From positions 23,144,501 through 23,208,500 of the forward strand of contig OX344754.2 of the NCBI GenBank assembly GCA_947034885.2: a DNA stretch of 64,000 nt, in the 5' to 3' direction. Shown here piece after piece: positions 36,001-49,033 of this stretch. This DNA is from Thuidium tamariscinum. Lineage: Eukaryota > Streptophyta > Bryopsida > Hypnales > Thuidiaceae. The first letter of the stretch is position 1. Each line of letters starts with the position of its first letter. The notes beneath the pieces are model-generated. The model saw only the letters and a list, made by a program, of their open reading frames with translations, was not told where the DNA came from and did no database searches. Both the position numbers and the translations under genes were made by a program.

Positions 36001-37030
36001 TAAATCTACACCTTTAGTTCATTTCACTATACTTAATGGCCGAATATTTACCGAGTCTTGTAGATTTCCCCTAATCTATGAGTTCCTTTTTGTCCTTTTC
36101 CTGTGGGACTTTTTTGAGTTTTTAAGTAATAATTTTTGAGGTTTTTTTTATTGAGCAGTCGTGTTAGAAACTTCCTAACCAATTATTGAAGTCAACGTGT
36201 GTTTTATTTTAGCTTGAGTTAGTTGTGCAAATCAAATTTGGGCAGGAGGGATTTTGGCGAGGCTTGGTGGCCTACTTTTTCGGATCTCAGGGTTGTGCAA
36301 CAGTGTTGATCTGACTTGAGGCAGTTGCTGCCTCTTTGGAGCTCATTGTCATTGTGAGTGTGACAAACTGTCACAATGAGTTCAAAATTTTTAATTATTT
36401 CCAACCCCCGATTTGATTTAACCTCTAAACGACGCTGGAACCATTTCCTGGTCGATGAATAGGCAGGCCTTTTGCTGTACATGATAGAATTGCAAGCATT
36501 CATCTTTGGAATTAGGGGTGGAAAAGGAAGATCTTCTACAGTTCTTTGACTTCACATACGCACTTTGGGATTTTTTAATATCAACGATTCCCATGGTTTC
36601 ACAACAGATGGTTTCCTGGGTGACCCCTTGTATCGTTTAAGGATTAAATATGAAAATTCAAATATGAAAGTTTTATTAATTTTGAGTCCCCCCATCCCTT
36701 CTTAGGGCCGGTTTCCATTGACTGCATGTACCTCTAGGAGCTAGAGGGGGCCCAGAGGGAAATATTGAAATGGAGCTTTCCGTACAGATAGGAGTTGGAG
36801 CACCTCGAGAGTGGGGGACTTGTAGAAGTTGGAGCACCTCGGGATAAAAGTGAAAACTTTCTATTTTTTCTAAAAAAATAGCCATCCAGTCATCCGTCCA
36901 AGCCCTCCAGGTTTACAAAGCCTCTCTTCACGGTCTAGAGGCTAGAGGGCTAACTAGATGTCAAGGCCCAATGGCAAGCGATTGGAGGCATCCGAGCCTA
37001 GACGTCCAAAGTCCTAATAGAAATAGCCTC
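36001..37030. other. Intergenic DNA with a dispersed-repeat terminus
   Basis: TTTAACCTCTAAACGACGCTGG at about 36418 resembles the TTAACCCCTAA terminus family. No gene seen. Confidence 0.35.
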
Positions 37031-37079
37031 TTATAATTTTGAGAGGGTGGGCCTCTATACAATCAATATGGGATAAGAG

Positions 37080-37240
37080 AATGGCATTCATATTTATATT
37101 ATCATATTTGTATTTGTATTTAGTATTTGTATTCAATATTAAGTATCCATATAGTTGTAACTATAGTCAATATCTGTATCCAATATCCATATCTAGTATC
37201 CACATCTGTATTCAAGATATGTATCCAATAATTATTGATT
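37080..37240. repeat. Degenerate TATCCATAT/TATTTGTAT simple repeat
   Basis: About 160 bp of irregular units such as TATTTGTATT, TATCCATAT and CAATATC. It is low-complexity DNA with no coding role. Confidence 0.7.
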
Positions 37241-38196
37241 TTTCATGGAGGAGGGGTGGGATTTTTTTTATTTCAAATCCAACGACTCTTGATTTTTCAA
37301 TGGGTGTGTGTGGCAAGGAGATTGGAAACAGGCTATGTTGCCTCTTTTCACCACATTGTTGTAAGATATAGTTTCGGGGGCAAAATAATGTTGGATAGCA
37401 CCCAAAAAAATTAATTTGGCTAGAAAATGGTGAAAAAAACTAAAATTCTTTGCCCAAAAATCTTTAATTAAAAAAAATGTAGATGAAATTGTCAAAAAGT
37501 GGATGAGAATAGAATTAGGTGTATCTGATGAGTGCCAATGTAATATTTTATATTCAAAATGTGGATGAATGTTGAAATTTGGAGCACAACTACAACATCT
37601 TCCTAAAAAATGAAAAAAAAACATTGATATAAGGTGGGTATCTGAAGTTTTGCTATCGTGCATAGATACTATTATTAGAATAATTAAATTTTCAAATATT
37701 CTTGTTGACAAGTGAAAGAAGGTTCCAATGTACCAAAGACCACAACCTTTGTATATTGTACGCAAAAGTTATTAAGAGTCAAAGTTTTATTTCATAAATG
37801 TTTTAAATTTGTTTCTTCTGTATAGGTGTATTGTACACAAAGGTCAAATTTAACAAAATTATGTCATTTTTGAAAACAGTGACTTGTGTCAGTTTACAAG
37901 TGGTCTGAAGTGACTTAGCCTCTTGGAAATCTGATATGTCCAAAATTCAATTTTGGCACTAAGCTATCAAATCAGACCTTCATGTATTATATATCATATT
38001 TAAAGTTTGATTGTTTGTTTTGTTTGTTTATTGTTATGATAAAAAAATTTAGACCATGCATCTCCTTATCTATATTATAAGTTATTTAGTTAGTTTATTT
38101 GTTTCTTTTGTTTGTTATGGTGAGATCTTCCATAGCCTACATCCGCATGTTGCATTTTTATACTATTGGAAAGTCTTTTTCAAGGAAGGATACATA

Positions 38197-38723
38197 GGCT
38201 TTGTTTTGTAGCATTCTAACTCATAGAAGGAAAGATACATTTAAGAGTTTTATGAAATTTTTTTAAATTACTTTAATTTTGGTTGTGGCAATTGTAGAAG
38301 GTGCACTAATTGATTCTTAGAATGTATATAGGATAATTTGATGACATTTTGAGATAAGGTACAATTTGGAAATTTTTATCATTTGGTCCATTATTATTAT
38401 ATGAAAAATAGAATACAAATTCTTATTTTCCAATTATTATGATATTTTCTAATTTCACTTTGCCAAAAAATTAGAGTTCACTTTTGAAGTTCAGTTGGTT
38501 TTGAATTATCTCTTGATTTTGTTTCCTTAAAATTTCTAATTTTGAACTCTCTTCATAAGAAAAATATAATTTCTAATATTCTTTTTCACCATATAATAGT
38601 GTACCTTGTATTGTTGCCACAATCAAAATCAAAGTAAAAATAATTTTCTAATTTTTCAATCCATAGAAACATTGAAATTTAATAACTTTCTCAAAGTAAG
38701 TTGGAATGCTACAAAACAAAGCC
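38197..38723. repeat. Inverted repeat pair, about 480 bp apart
   Basis: GGCTTTGTTTTGTAGCATTC (38197-38216) recurs as its inverse GAATGCTACAAAACAAAGCC at 38704-38723, with weaker similarity beyond. This is probably another non-autonomous element with undefined ends. Confidence 0.55.
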
Positions 38724-40143
38724 CGTGCACCCTTCTTTACCGTGAGCTTTTTGACTATACCAAGAATACAACCGTAGGATGTGTAGCCTCAAGGATTTCA
38801 ATGGAAAAAATTCTGAAAACAAAAAAACATTGTATCTTAAGGTATAGATAAATAGGATTAGTCACACTTAAACTACCCTTTGGACAATTCCATGGTCAAA
38901 ATGCACAACCACCTCATTCATTTTACATTTAGGATTTGAGATTTAAAATTTAAAACACTCTACCACAATAATGGATTGAAACTTTAGAAATGTGCAATAA
39001 AAATATTTTGTCCCTCATAGGATTATGACATTTCCTATGGTGAGCATGTAGCCAATAGGAATTATTTCTTCAATCCCATAATATTAAACTCTTTTTTTTC
39101 ATTTTTTCCAAATTACTTCTCTCCTTTAGTAATGTCTTTTATACTTGATTTTAGGCATTAAGTGGATTTCTTTTGCTTTTCAATGTTAATTAATGAAATG
39201 AAGCACAAGTAGTTTAGTCAATTATCCACTTTACAAATAAATAAAAAACTTAATTAAATTTTTTTTATAGCAATTTGAAATTTGACATGGTAAAAGACAC
39301 TAGACATGATTGGATTTTTCATTTAATCTTTTGAATTTCAAGCCATTCTTAGACAAAAATAAATATAGAGCAAAATCAACTAGTAGCTATATAGAATGAG
39401 TTCTTTACCTGTTAGTATGTAAGCACTTCATATCTATTGCAATGTCCTATTTTTTTCTTTCTTTGATTGCAATTAATAGTTGTATTTGCTTGTTTTGCAC
39501 TTGAATAGACACATTGCCTATGTATTGAAAAATTGCTGCCAAATGCGTGAGGCTTTCATTAAAGTTGGACCACCTATAATCAATTATTCAAGCAATTATG
39601 AGGCAAGATTATGAGCAATATGAGGCAATGCATTTTTTTACAATGTGTCATGACCTCATTAGTCCAAACCTTGAAAAAGATAAAAAATCACATTGATTTC
39701 CAAACTTAGCTTAGAAATCTTTTCCAACCTTGGTTGAAAATCTCTTTGTTCTTCAATTGGAAATAATTGTACACTCTACATATTGGACTTTTTCATTTAC
39801 ATATGTTTTTTTGCTAATTAGCTATACCCAAAAGATGTTGGATATTTTATATAAAGGAAATTTTCATTTTGGGGGGTCAAAATAGCCATATTATTGCTTC
39901 CCCCTCCATCTTAAATTAAATCTAAACGGTTTCCAAGCATACTTGTTTCAAATTAGATTCAAAATTGGCTCTCCACAACTTCATGGACAACAACCAAAGC
40001 TAGTTTAAACACCTGGAAGCAAAAAAATTTGTAAATGTCACTCTAAAGACTATGTAGCAATTCAATCTTTACAAAGGGAATCAAAACACAACCTCTAACC
40101 AAGTAAAGCAAAGAACTCAATCCAAAATTATATAGAAACTACT
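38724..40143. other. AT-rich intergenic DNA, no gene seen
   Basis: No coding signal or clear repeat was recognised. Confidence 0.45.
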
Positions 40144-40458
40144 AAGGTAGAAGGCTCTTAAATGGAGTGGGTTCTAAAATGGTGCCCTATCTTAAATGTA
40201 CAGTAGTTGTACATGTTGCTTTTTCATAGCCTTCAGTGTACATTATAGCTAGGGCACCATTTTACAGGCCTATGCCCTTTCAACTTCAAAATTTGATAAC
40301 TAATTCAAAAAAGCTCAAAAAAATATGAAACGACTTGGGTTAGATGTCAATTCTACTTGTTTTTCAAGAAAAATTTACTGAAAAATATTTCTAGAGGTTT
40401 TACCTCCCTGAAATTCTGTTTCAGCCCGTAGATGGTCCATTATAGGACCTCTTACCTT
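40144..40458 (-). mobile_element. MITE-like repeat, family E, copy 3 (inverted)
   Basis: It starts AAGGTAGAAGGCTC and ends GGACCTCTTACCTT, an imperfect inverted pair 315 bp apart. The inverse of 40275-40400 matches 1080-1190 and 16670-16790. The length equals that of copy 1. Confidence 0.6.
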
Positions 40459-41106
40459 GCTACTATCAATGCCGATACTCCCCGTTTATTGGACCTGCCC
40501 GTTTACGTTACAGGATTTGAAGGATTTCCCTCCCTCCTCGTCCACCGACTATTGAGCGTACGTCCGCCGTCGGATATCTTTGTCGACGAAAGTACTCTCG
40601 TCGTCTCTCTCGTTTGTGGCCGTGGCAGCTTGAGAGCTTGCCTTTGCTGGCTCATCTGCACATGAGGGGGAATCCTCTACAAGAATTTCCCTCTCCCGTC
40701 ATGAAAATTGCGTCCTCAGGGCTGGTCGTTGAGAGCTTCTCGTCGTTGCAACAATGGTGATGCGATGGATGAGCTTCTTTGGATCGTCACGTTGTCACTC
40801 CCTGCCCTTGTACCGAGCTGCTTGTGGTCTTGTGGTCTGCTTTTTCCCGAGGTGAGTGAGTGAGTGAGTGGCTGGCTTGGTTGGCGAACGAGAGGAGATT
40901 TTAATTAAACGTATCCGGTAGTCAAAAGTCCGAGCTTGAATGAATTTGCCTCGACGGGGTAATCAATTCTTCACTATAGTGTTCGTTTCAAGGGATTGTA
41001 ATTACAAAGTATGAATGAGGGTCAAGTGTTTCGATTTGATATAGTTAGTGTTGCCGTAACAGCGTACATATGCGCTAAATGACTGTCAGAACGTTTTTGG
41101 ACTGAT
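40459..41106 (+). promoter_or_regulatory. GC-richer DNA upstream of the MutS2 gene
   Basis: Composition turns gene-like at about 40.48 kb and includes a GTGA microsatellite (about 40855-40872). It could hold the promoter and leader of MutS2 or an unrecognised neighbour. The 77-residue frame at 40432-40665 has no motif and overlaps the end of a repeat. Confidence 0.35.
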
Positions 41107-41283
41107 GGTTGTGTGGGACAACAGAGGATTCAGAACGAAGCATTCGTGAGGAATTTGAGTAGCATGGTTTCGGTGGTATGCCGAAGACAATCCGAATTCC
41201 TTCTCAGTGACAGGTTGCAGCGACCGAAGCAATTGAACACCGTGCTCGGCATTCAAGGCCATGAGATCAACATCAGGGTCTAG
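41107..41283 (+). pseudogene. Broken copy of the LYRM2-like gene's last exon
   Basis: This matches exon 2 of the LYRM2-like gene (2864-2686, minus) almost from end to end: SIREEFE is followed by an in-frame TAG, a one-base insertion after TIR shifts the frame, and the tail LQRPKQLNTVLGIQGHE then continues to the equivalent TAG. No LYR-motif exon was found upstream. It sits just ahead of the MutS2 start, in the same relative position as in the 1.4-3.1 kb locus. Confidence 0.85.
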
Positions 41284-41355
41284 AATTTAGGGTTTCCTTC
41301 GCTGCTCCTTCCTCCAAGAGCTGCTCATCGAAATCCAGTTCATCGATTCACGACT

Positions 41356-44300
41356 ATGGCTATCTTCTATTCGCACTACGCAAGCGTCGCTACTTTAGCA
41401 AAATTGCCCATCATGACAGCGGATTCGAGCTTTTCCGGGGGGTCTGCTGTGCAAAGCCTCAGTCCAAAGCTGCATTCAACTCGGAACGGACTCTTGAAGC
41501 GCGGAGGCAATGTACGTGTCGACACTGCTTTCATCTTCCCTTCCCCCATATTGCATCAGCTGTGGGTCTTCTAGCTTTCCCGCTTGCCGAATTTTGGAGG
41601 AGATTCCCAGTATTGATGTGCTGACATTGTGCAAACCCTAATATGCTTCTGGTTTTTGGTATTCTGTTTCAGTTAATTGCTTCGGCGTCTAATGAGAAGA
41701 ATGTCCCCCTCTGGAGGAAAGAGCTCACATTGCTGGAAGAACCAGCTGGCGAAAACTTCCTCCAAAACGCATCAATGGAAGAAGACATCGCTCGTCTTCA
41801 GAAGAAGAGAGATCTGCAGGAGCACGCAGAATACTCCATCCGCACTGGCAATTCATCTGTGGAGGAAGAGACAGAAGCATTTCTTAGCTCTGGAGCCAAG
41901 AAAGAAATCGATGATGGCATTAACGTTGAAATAGAAACACTTAATCTTTTGGAATGGCCCGAAGTATGTGTCCAAGTGTCGGAGTTTGCGAGCACTCCAA
42001 TGGCAGTAGCCCTTGCTCGCGCAGGCTCCCTTCCTATTGGCAGAACTGTAGCTGAAAGTGAGGAGCTTCAAGCACAGACGGCCGCTGCGCAATTACTCTC
42101 CAGTCCACTCGACTTCTCTGATATTGCAGATCTGCGTAGTTTTATCGAGGATGCTCAATCTGGGAATGTCTGTCAGCTCGAGGAGTTGTGTCAAGTGAGG
42201 AAAACTTTAGCGGCAGTGAGACGTTTACACCACCAGGTTATTGGACAATTCCGAAATGGAGATCTCATGAGTAATAAGGAAGGTGATCAAGGTGTGTGAA
42301 ATTTCGGCTTCGATAACTTGACTCGTCTTTGTAAGGGGATTGCTGTTTATGTTCATGATGAATCTAGTGCTTATTTCTGCTGACTCGCCTTCAGACATGC
42401 CAAGGCAAGGTACTGTATAATATTTGCTTCTTTTTATGTGTTTAAACATTTGTAGGGAGTGTGATTTTTGGGAGATCAGTAGAGAGCTGTAGAGAGATCT
42501 ATGGATAGAAGAGCCAAATCTTTTGAGACCAAATTTTTTTCACCATGCCAAGATTTCTGACGCTGTTTCAAAGTAGGCGGTTCTGGTTCAAATTAGTGAT
42601 CGTAGACAACCTTATTTCTATTCGAAGTTCAGACCACAGACATTTAGCGAAGCCATGCTTACACCACTTACTAATAAGGTCAACTACACATATGGGTATC
42701 AGGGTTCAGTATAGGAAATATGATCAAGTCCCTAACGGATTTAGTATCTTCGATCGTATTGGCGGTACAATCATTGACTCTCAATCACCTTCGATTTAGA
42801 ATGCTGCTCTCTTTGGCTGTATCATGATGAACTCTGGTAGACTTACTTTTAGATAGACTTATAAGACTAACTTGTGGTTTGTCGCAGGATTTTTCAGGCT
42901 CTCGGTCGATGAACTCATTGCAAAGTATAATGTTCGACTGCAATTTGTGCTCGGATCTCGAGGCAGCAATTGAGCACTGCTTGGATAGTTCGCGCTCAAC
43001 TGTTCTGGACAGAGCCAGTCCGAAGTTGGCATCGATTCGGTTGAAGAGGTCAGAGAACTCCAAGGCTCTTGAAGCTCTTATGAAGGAAAAAGCTGCGATG
43101 GTTTTCAGTGCAGGGGGTATGGATGCCCAACTCGTGACCAAGCGCAGGGGACGCATGTGTGTTGCAGTTAGAGCTTCTCAGAAGGGGCTACTCAAAGGTG
43201 GCGTTACATTAGATGTCAGCAATTCAGGGGCTACATACTTCGTGGAGCCTGAGCCTGCTATACATTTGAACAATGAGGAGATTCAACTCGCGGAAGAGGA
43301 AAAGTTGGAAGAAATTGCTGTTTTGCGGCGGCTGACCTTCATGCTCCTTGGTACGCGTAAAGAAATTGTTGACCTTTTGGAGAGGGTCGTAGCTCTTGAC
43401 CTAGCTTGTGCACGAGCGGGTCACTCAGCGTGGCTCACTGCAGCACGTCCTACCTTTTTGAACAGTATGGCGGCTTCTAAGCCTTCGAGTCATGCTCTTG
43501 AGGCAACGTCAAACCAGGAGGATCCGTTGTTGGTGGACATCAAAGGCGTACGCCATCCTCTTTTACTGGGTTCTGCGCTTGCATCTCCCGTGAGTGCGCT
43601 TAGATATGGCATTCTTCGGCAGAAGGCAAGTTCAAGAAACTCTTCACCTAGTGTCCAGGATACTGTTGGGACATCGAAGAGGATGTTGCCTGTGCCAATC
43701 GATATTGCTATTAGACGAGGAGTCAAAGTTGTCACGATAACAGGACCCAATACTGGGGGAAAAACTGCTGCACTGAAGACTTTGGGAGTCATTACCCTGA
43801 TGGCGAAGGCTGGTTTGTGTTTGCCTGCCACTGGCACTCCTCTTTTACCATGGTTTGACTCCGTTCTTGCAGACATCGGAGATGACCAGGTATGGCAGCA
43901 TTCTGTGGTTCTCGGTAATCCTGGTATTCATGCAGTTGGTCCTCCCGAACCAACTTCTTCTTGTGAGGGTCGTAGCTCATTGCTTCTGCAGGGGCTAGTT
44001 CTTGCTTTCAGAAGCAGAGCGAATATTACCTCTTGTGCTAACACAGGATAGTGAAAGTCAATCTCCTGTTCAACCTCCTTTCGCGAGCAGATTATCAAAT
44101 CCAGTTATGATAAAAGCCAACGCAGATTTTCTTCTTGCACACTGATGTTTATCAGAAGGAGAGCGTCTGACTCGAATCATTTGTCCACTAACTGAAATTT
44201 GTTCAAATGCGTGATTGCAGTCCTTAGAGCGCAGCCTGTCTACCTTCAGTGGTCATATTCGAAGAGTCTGTCAGATTCTAGAAGCTGGCACAGCGCAATC

Positions 44301-46149
44301 TTTGGTACTCCTCGACGAAATTGGAGGCGGGACGGATCCTTCGGAAGGAGCTGCCTTGGCGACAGCAATTCTTCGGAGCCTGGGTGCTTCTGTGCGGTTA
44401 ACACTTGCAACCACTCATTGTGCTGAGTTGCGCACCTTGAAGGATCAAGACTCAAGGTTTGAGAATGCCTCAGTTGAGTTTGACATCGAGACACTTCGAC
44501 CTACCTACCGGGTACTATGGGGCATAGCTGGTCAATCCAATGCTCTTAATATTGCAGAGTCTCTCGGGTTTGACTCAGGAGTGCTCACCCGAGCCAGGGA
44601 GTTGGTCACGAAGCTTGTTCCTGCAAGCCTGGGTGCTAGGAGCACTGAGTTGATGGTACCACTTGTGAAGCAGCGAGATGAGCAGCGAGAGCGGGCTGCC
44701 GCTGCCGCTGCCGCCGTTGCAATTGTCTCGAAAGTTTATGATAAGGTGAAGCATTTTCCGAAAACGACTTCTTCTGGACATAACCATCTTAATTTGTTCA
44801 TTTTTTTAATTCCTTGGAGTTTAGTCATTAAATTTCTGCTACTTTGTTGACTGTTCTGAACTGATTTTAGCCAGTAGTTTAGGCTGAGAACGATTATTAA
44901 ATCCGAGGTGAACCGTGATTGTCGCCTAGCTGGGATTGTACTGTGGTCGTTTGTGTCATTCTATCGTGTTTCTTCCGATATGTCACGTTCTAATTGCGGC
45001 AAGTGCGTCTACTTGCTACTTCCAGTTACATTCCGAGGCGCAAAATCTGGCACAGAAAGAGGCAAAGCTTCGGTTATCCCAAGACGACGCTGCGAATGCG
45101 GATGTCGTGGAGGCTAATGCAAAATTGGAGCAGGTTATGTTGAGGTTTCAAGAGTCAACACTGCAGAAGGGCAAAGACGAGGAAGTCTTTTCTATGCGTG
45201 ATGGACAAGCTGCAATAGCCGCAGTTGTAGAAGAATACGCCACTAAACCTGTGGCATCAATCACGTCAGGTGCTGCAACTGTTGTTGAACTGGAAGGCAA
45301 GGTAGGAGATGCCGAACCACTGAGAGTTGGGGAGCAAGTGATGGTCAAAAGGCTTGGGAAGAGGGCAGCAACTGTCGTTGAAATTCCACAGGCGGAAAAT
45401 GATTACTTGACTGTGCAAGCGGGCACCATGAAGGTGCGAGTGAAATTGAATGAAATCGTATCCCGGGTGTCTAGCGCCGAGAAGGAAGGTGTAAGAAATT
45501 CTTTAGGGAAGAAACCGAAGGTGATTCTCGTTCTTAAACATCTTTGTTACGAATGACTCTCCGTGCTTTTCGATCGTTTGCTGCCTGTTCATGTATTTTG
45601 GCATCGTGACGCCTTCTCATGCGTAACAACATTTTGGAAGGCCCTGTGAAACTTTTAAGTCAATCTCGATGCCCTGAATCTTGGGTATCGATGATACCCA
45701 TCCTCCTTATTCTTTTCACAAGGATACAAAGCAGGGTTTTCCATAGAATTAAGACTGTCTCAACTATTTTTAGACATTTTGATAGAACGGGTACAGTGCT
45801 TCGATGACTGAAGAATTTTATGTGTTTTCTGACGCAGCAACCAGTTAGATCAGGTAAGTTGAAGCGGGCTGATCCTCAGATGGAGGAAGAGGTGAAGTAC
45901 GACGTTGCTGTGCAAACCTCGAAGAACACGCTTGATCTGCGAGGAAAGCGAGTCGAGGAGGCCTTACAGGAGTTGGATTTGGCACTTGCAAGTCGTGCAC
46001 CACAGTCGGTATTGTTTATTGTGCATGGCATGGGTACTGGGGCTGTGAAGGAGGCGGTTTGGCTAGTCCTGAAGAAGCATCCTTATGTCGCCAAATTTGA
46101 GCAAGAGAATGTCATGAATCCAGGATGTACTATAGTTTATATTAAGTAA
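41356..46149 (+). CDS. MutS2-like ATPase with Smr domain and a borrowed N-terminus
   Basis: Six exons (41356-41511, 41673-42236, 42888-43889, 44221-44745, 45026-45520, 45838-46149), all phase 0, encode about 1017 residues. Residues 1-100 match the membrane-protein gene at 1.4-2.6 kb (a transit-like N-terminus, then NVPLWRKEL and NASMEEDIARLQKKR). MutS2 proper starts near LLEWPEVCVQVSEFAST. Family motifs follow: the Walker A GPNTGGKTAALKTLG and DIGDDQ (exon 3), SLSTFSGH, the Walker B VLLDEIGGGTDPSEGAALA and ATTHCAEL (exon 4), and a C-terminal Smr domain with LDLRGKRVEEAL and HGMGTGAVKEAV (exon 6). Bacterial MutS2 has about 785 residues. The family restrains recombination and acts on stalled ribosomes in bacteria; the plant protein is probably plastid-located (inferred). 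No mismatch-recognition domain is seen, as expected for MutS2. Confidence 0.9.
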
Positions 46150-49015
46150 AGTGCAAGTCTTCGGGCACTGGGCTAGTATTGTGGATTTGGGTAAGCAGGG
46201 AAAATCACATTTTGGTTTCTGGTCATCTACTTACAAATTTGTATAAACGTGGTGAATTGGTATGGTCTGAACTTAGTGCTTGATTCATGTTTCATTTGCC
46301 TGTTCCAGGGTCACGGAGTGGGTATCTTCTTAATGGGAAATTATGATAAAATCATCAATAGTGTAGCATCAAATAAGTAACTCTCTTTTCTTCATAATTG
46401 TTCCTTTTGTTTCCATAGGAGGATATTGTGAGGATGTACAAAGAATGTGCCACTACAAGAATTTGCACAATAAGATTTTGAACTCTCATTCTTTGAAAGC
46501 AATAGATAGAGACAAGAAATTATCTAAGAATGGGTGAGACCTATCCCCAAGGTAGTCAACCAAAACTTGATTCAATTACTAGATGCATAGCCATATTCTT
46601 CATTTCATTAGGAACCTTGAAAGAGTCATTCATCAATCCCTTTTTGTTCTCTATTACATATAGTTTGTATAACTTGAGATTATGTTGCATCTAGGTGGAA
46701 ACTTGTGCTTGAGGCAACATAAACTTGAGTTTGCCAAAGCTAGGAAGGTGCTTGAGATGGTAAGTGCCACCAACATGGACACATTGGATGGCTTGCTGGG
46801 TACTCCGATCTACAAATGGCCCTTCCACATGACTCCAATCCAAAATGCCTCCCACATGGTTCCTGATTTTCATACCAGGCTCCTTTTCTAGCATCTTCTT
46901 TGTGAAATAGCCTGACCGCCGTCCAATGGCACTGCAAAACAACTCCATTTAACTTATTGGTCAAAACTAATATATTTTTCTATAAATGATGTATAAGAGA
47001 GATTGAAAAAAAGAATTCAACCATTTGTGATGGTTGTTGTAAGTGAGGATTTTGTTCCCCTAAATTTCAATGGTCAACTTCAAAGAAAGAGCACAAGTAA
47101 CTCTTAGATTGCATACCTTCACTAGAAGAGAACTCCATAATGTGATGCATAACATTATTCCAATTACACTAATTGTTTTCAAGAGTTAACCCATGAGCAC
47201 CCACCTCAAGTTCACCAAAATCCAAACCCTCTTACATTCATTCCAATCAAACTATCATTAAAACCAGATTCATAAGAACCAACCATACCAATTGATAGCA
47301 GAGACAACCTTACAGCAATGAAAAAATGGACAAATGCACTATTGAAAAGATTATAGGAGCAAACACAAAGCAACCTTTCAAATTGGAGAGGCCAGGTTTG
47401 AGGAGCTTGGCCGCTCACAGGTTTAAGGATAGTGGGAAAATATTCTAGAAGGTTAGAGAACCTGACTTCTGTAGGATTTGAAACTTGAGACTACGTGCAC
47501 TGCCTATTAAAAAGAATTGAAATAAAATAAACTGAAGTTCAACTTTCGGAAGTACTGTACAGTACTGTACAGGGGGATTCGGCTGTGATTCCAGGGACAG
47601 CTGAAGTCCACTTTGAAGGGACTGAGGGGATTGGAATCAGGGAAAGGAGAACAGATTGAAGGGACTTGCATTCAAATTAAGGTACCTTACCAGTAAGGAA
47701 TCAGCTCCAATTCTTTGTACTTGTCCAGATTCCCTTCCACTTCAGCCACCGTCACAGCTCCAGGAAACATCGACACCTGCACAGTCACAACAGCCGCATC
47801 CTATAATGGCTCTGCTCAGTCAACTATTGAAACAGGAACAGCAGCAGCTACATGATGGCCTGGAGCGGATTTTCCAATGCATCGTACAGTATATGGGAAG
47901 GAAAAAAATATTTTCCAATACAATCATGGAAGGAAGGAGAAAAAAACAAAAACCCACAGAATTATTTTGAATGTTCAGTTCAGTAAGCAATCTCTGTCGT
48001 TGCACTTGTCACAATATGAAGACAACGTTCTCTCACAAGAGCAATAAAGAATGAAAAATTATATGTCAATTGAGGGATTTTGACCCTAATCCATGAACCT
48101 GATGCAAACGATTTGATTTGATAATCTAATGAAGAGAGAGGTGTTGAATCGACTAACTTGATCTTGAAAATATCGATCAGGTTACATGGAAACAGAAACT
48201 CTGTAAGAGAAATAGCAACAGCAGCAGAAGTAGCTAAGGATGTTATTTCCACGATGAGACATAACTTTCATGGTTGGATCCTGTTCAATCATACTCAATC
48301 AATAGTCTGAAAACGAAGGACACGAGAGCCTTAATGCAAGCAAGTTCACTTCGTGTCAAGTTTTCGTTGGGAAGACAAGTTAAAGACTAATAATAATGCA
48401 AGAGTTCTGACAACGGACCCAAATAATACATACATTGAATGTACTCACAGTACTGTACAAGTACAGTAGCTAGCAATGGAGTTGTAATTTACTTAATGGT
48501 TTTTGTGTGAATATTTTAACCCCTAAATGTCCAAAGTCTTTTCTAAGCTTCTAGAAGTTTGTTCTAAATTGAACCAAAGCCCAACATTTTGATGAGCTTT
48601 ATCAAAAAATATCACTTATGGATTAAAAGATTATAGTGTTTGATTATGAGGGTGTTAAAACTGCAAAAATGACTTGAAGTATTTCAATCCTCTATTCACA
48701 TGTCTCTTACACTTAGCCTATGCAATTTGGGGTCTCTGATTGCAAATATGAATTCAAAAATTGCAAATTTTATCATGAGTGAAAAACAAAAAATTTCAGG
48801 GTTTTCCCGAGTGGCCGAGCCAGGGGGTCAGTTCGCCCCGGCCAACTGCATGAGGTTGTGGTAACCGAAAAAACAATTTTCCAAAAAGAGATCTACGGTA
48901 AGCGCAACTCACACCAAAATTACAGATGATCATTATTTTCTTCCGAAATATTTTTAAAAAAAACAACAACCTCAATTCAGAATGCGAGTGTACATCAACC
49001 CAATGAACCCCAGCC
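46150..49015. other. Region between MutS2 and the rhodanese exon, no supported gene
   Basis: The frames near 46.7-46.95 kb lie on both strands and carry no family motif. A frame at 47656-47970 contains Gln-rich LLKQEQQQLHDG, but no conserved partner exon was found. AGTACTGTACAGTACTGTAC near 47551-47570 is a short palindromic repeat. At 48518 TTTTAACCCCTAAA belongs to the dispersed terminus family. The downstream exons of the rhodanese gene were looked for here and not seen. Confidence 0.35.
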
Positions 49016-49033
49016 CTACTTAGCTTGACTTAC

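Noticed and set aside
46682..46964. Overlapping frames on both strands, possibly transposon-derived
   Set aside because: No transposase or gag motif could be recognised, so no feature is called.
47656..47970. Gln-rich 104-codon plus-strand frame
   Set aside because: Low complexity and no partner exon, splice or family evidence.
48805..48865. GC-rich stretch with CGAGTGGCCGAGCC that recalls a tRNA D-arm region
   Set aside because: No acceptor stem, anticodon arm or TTC-type T-loop could be folded in the right places.
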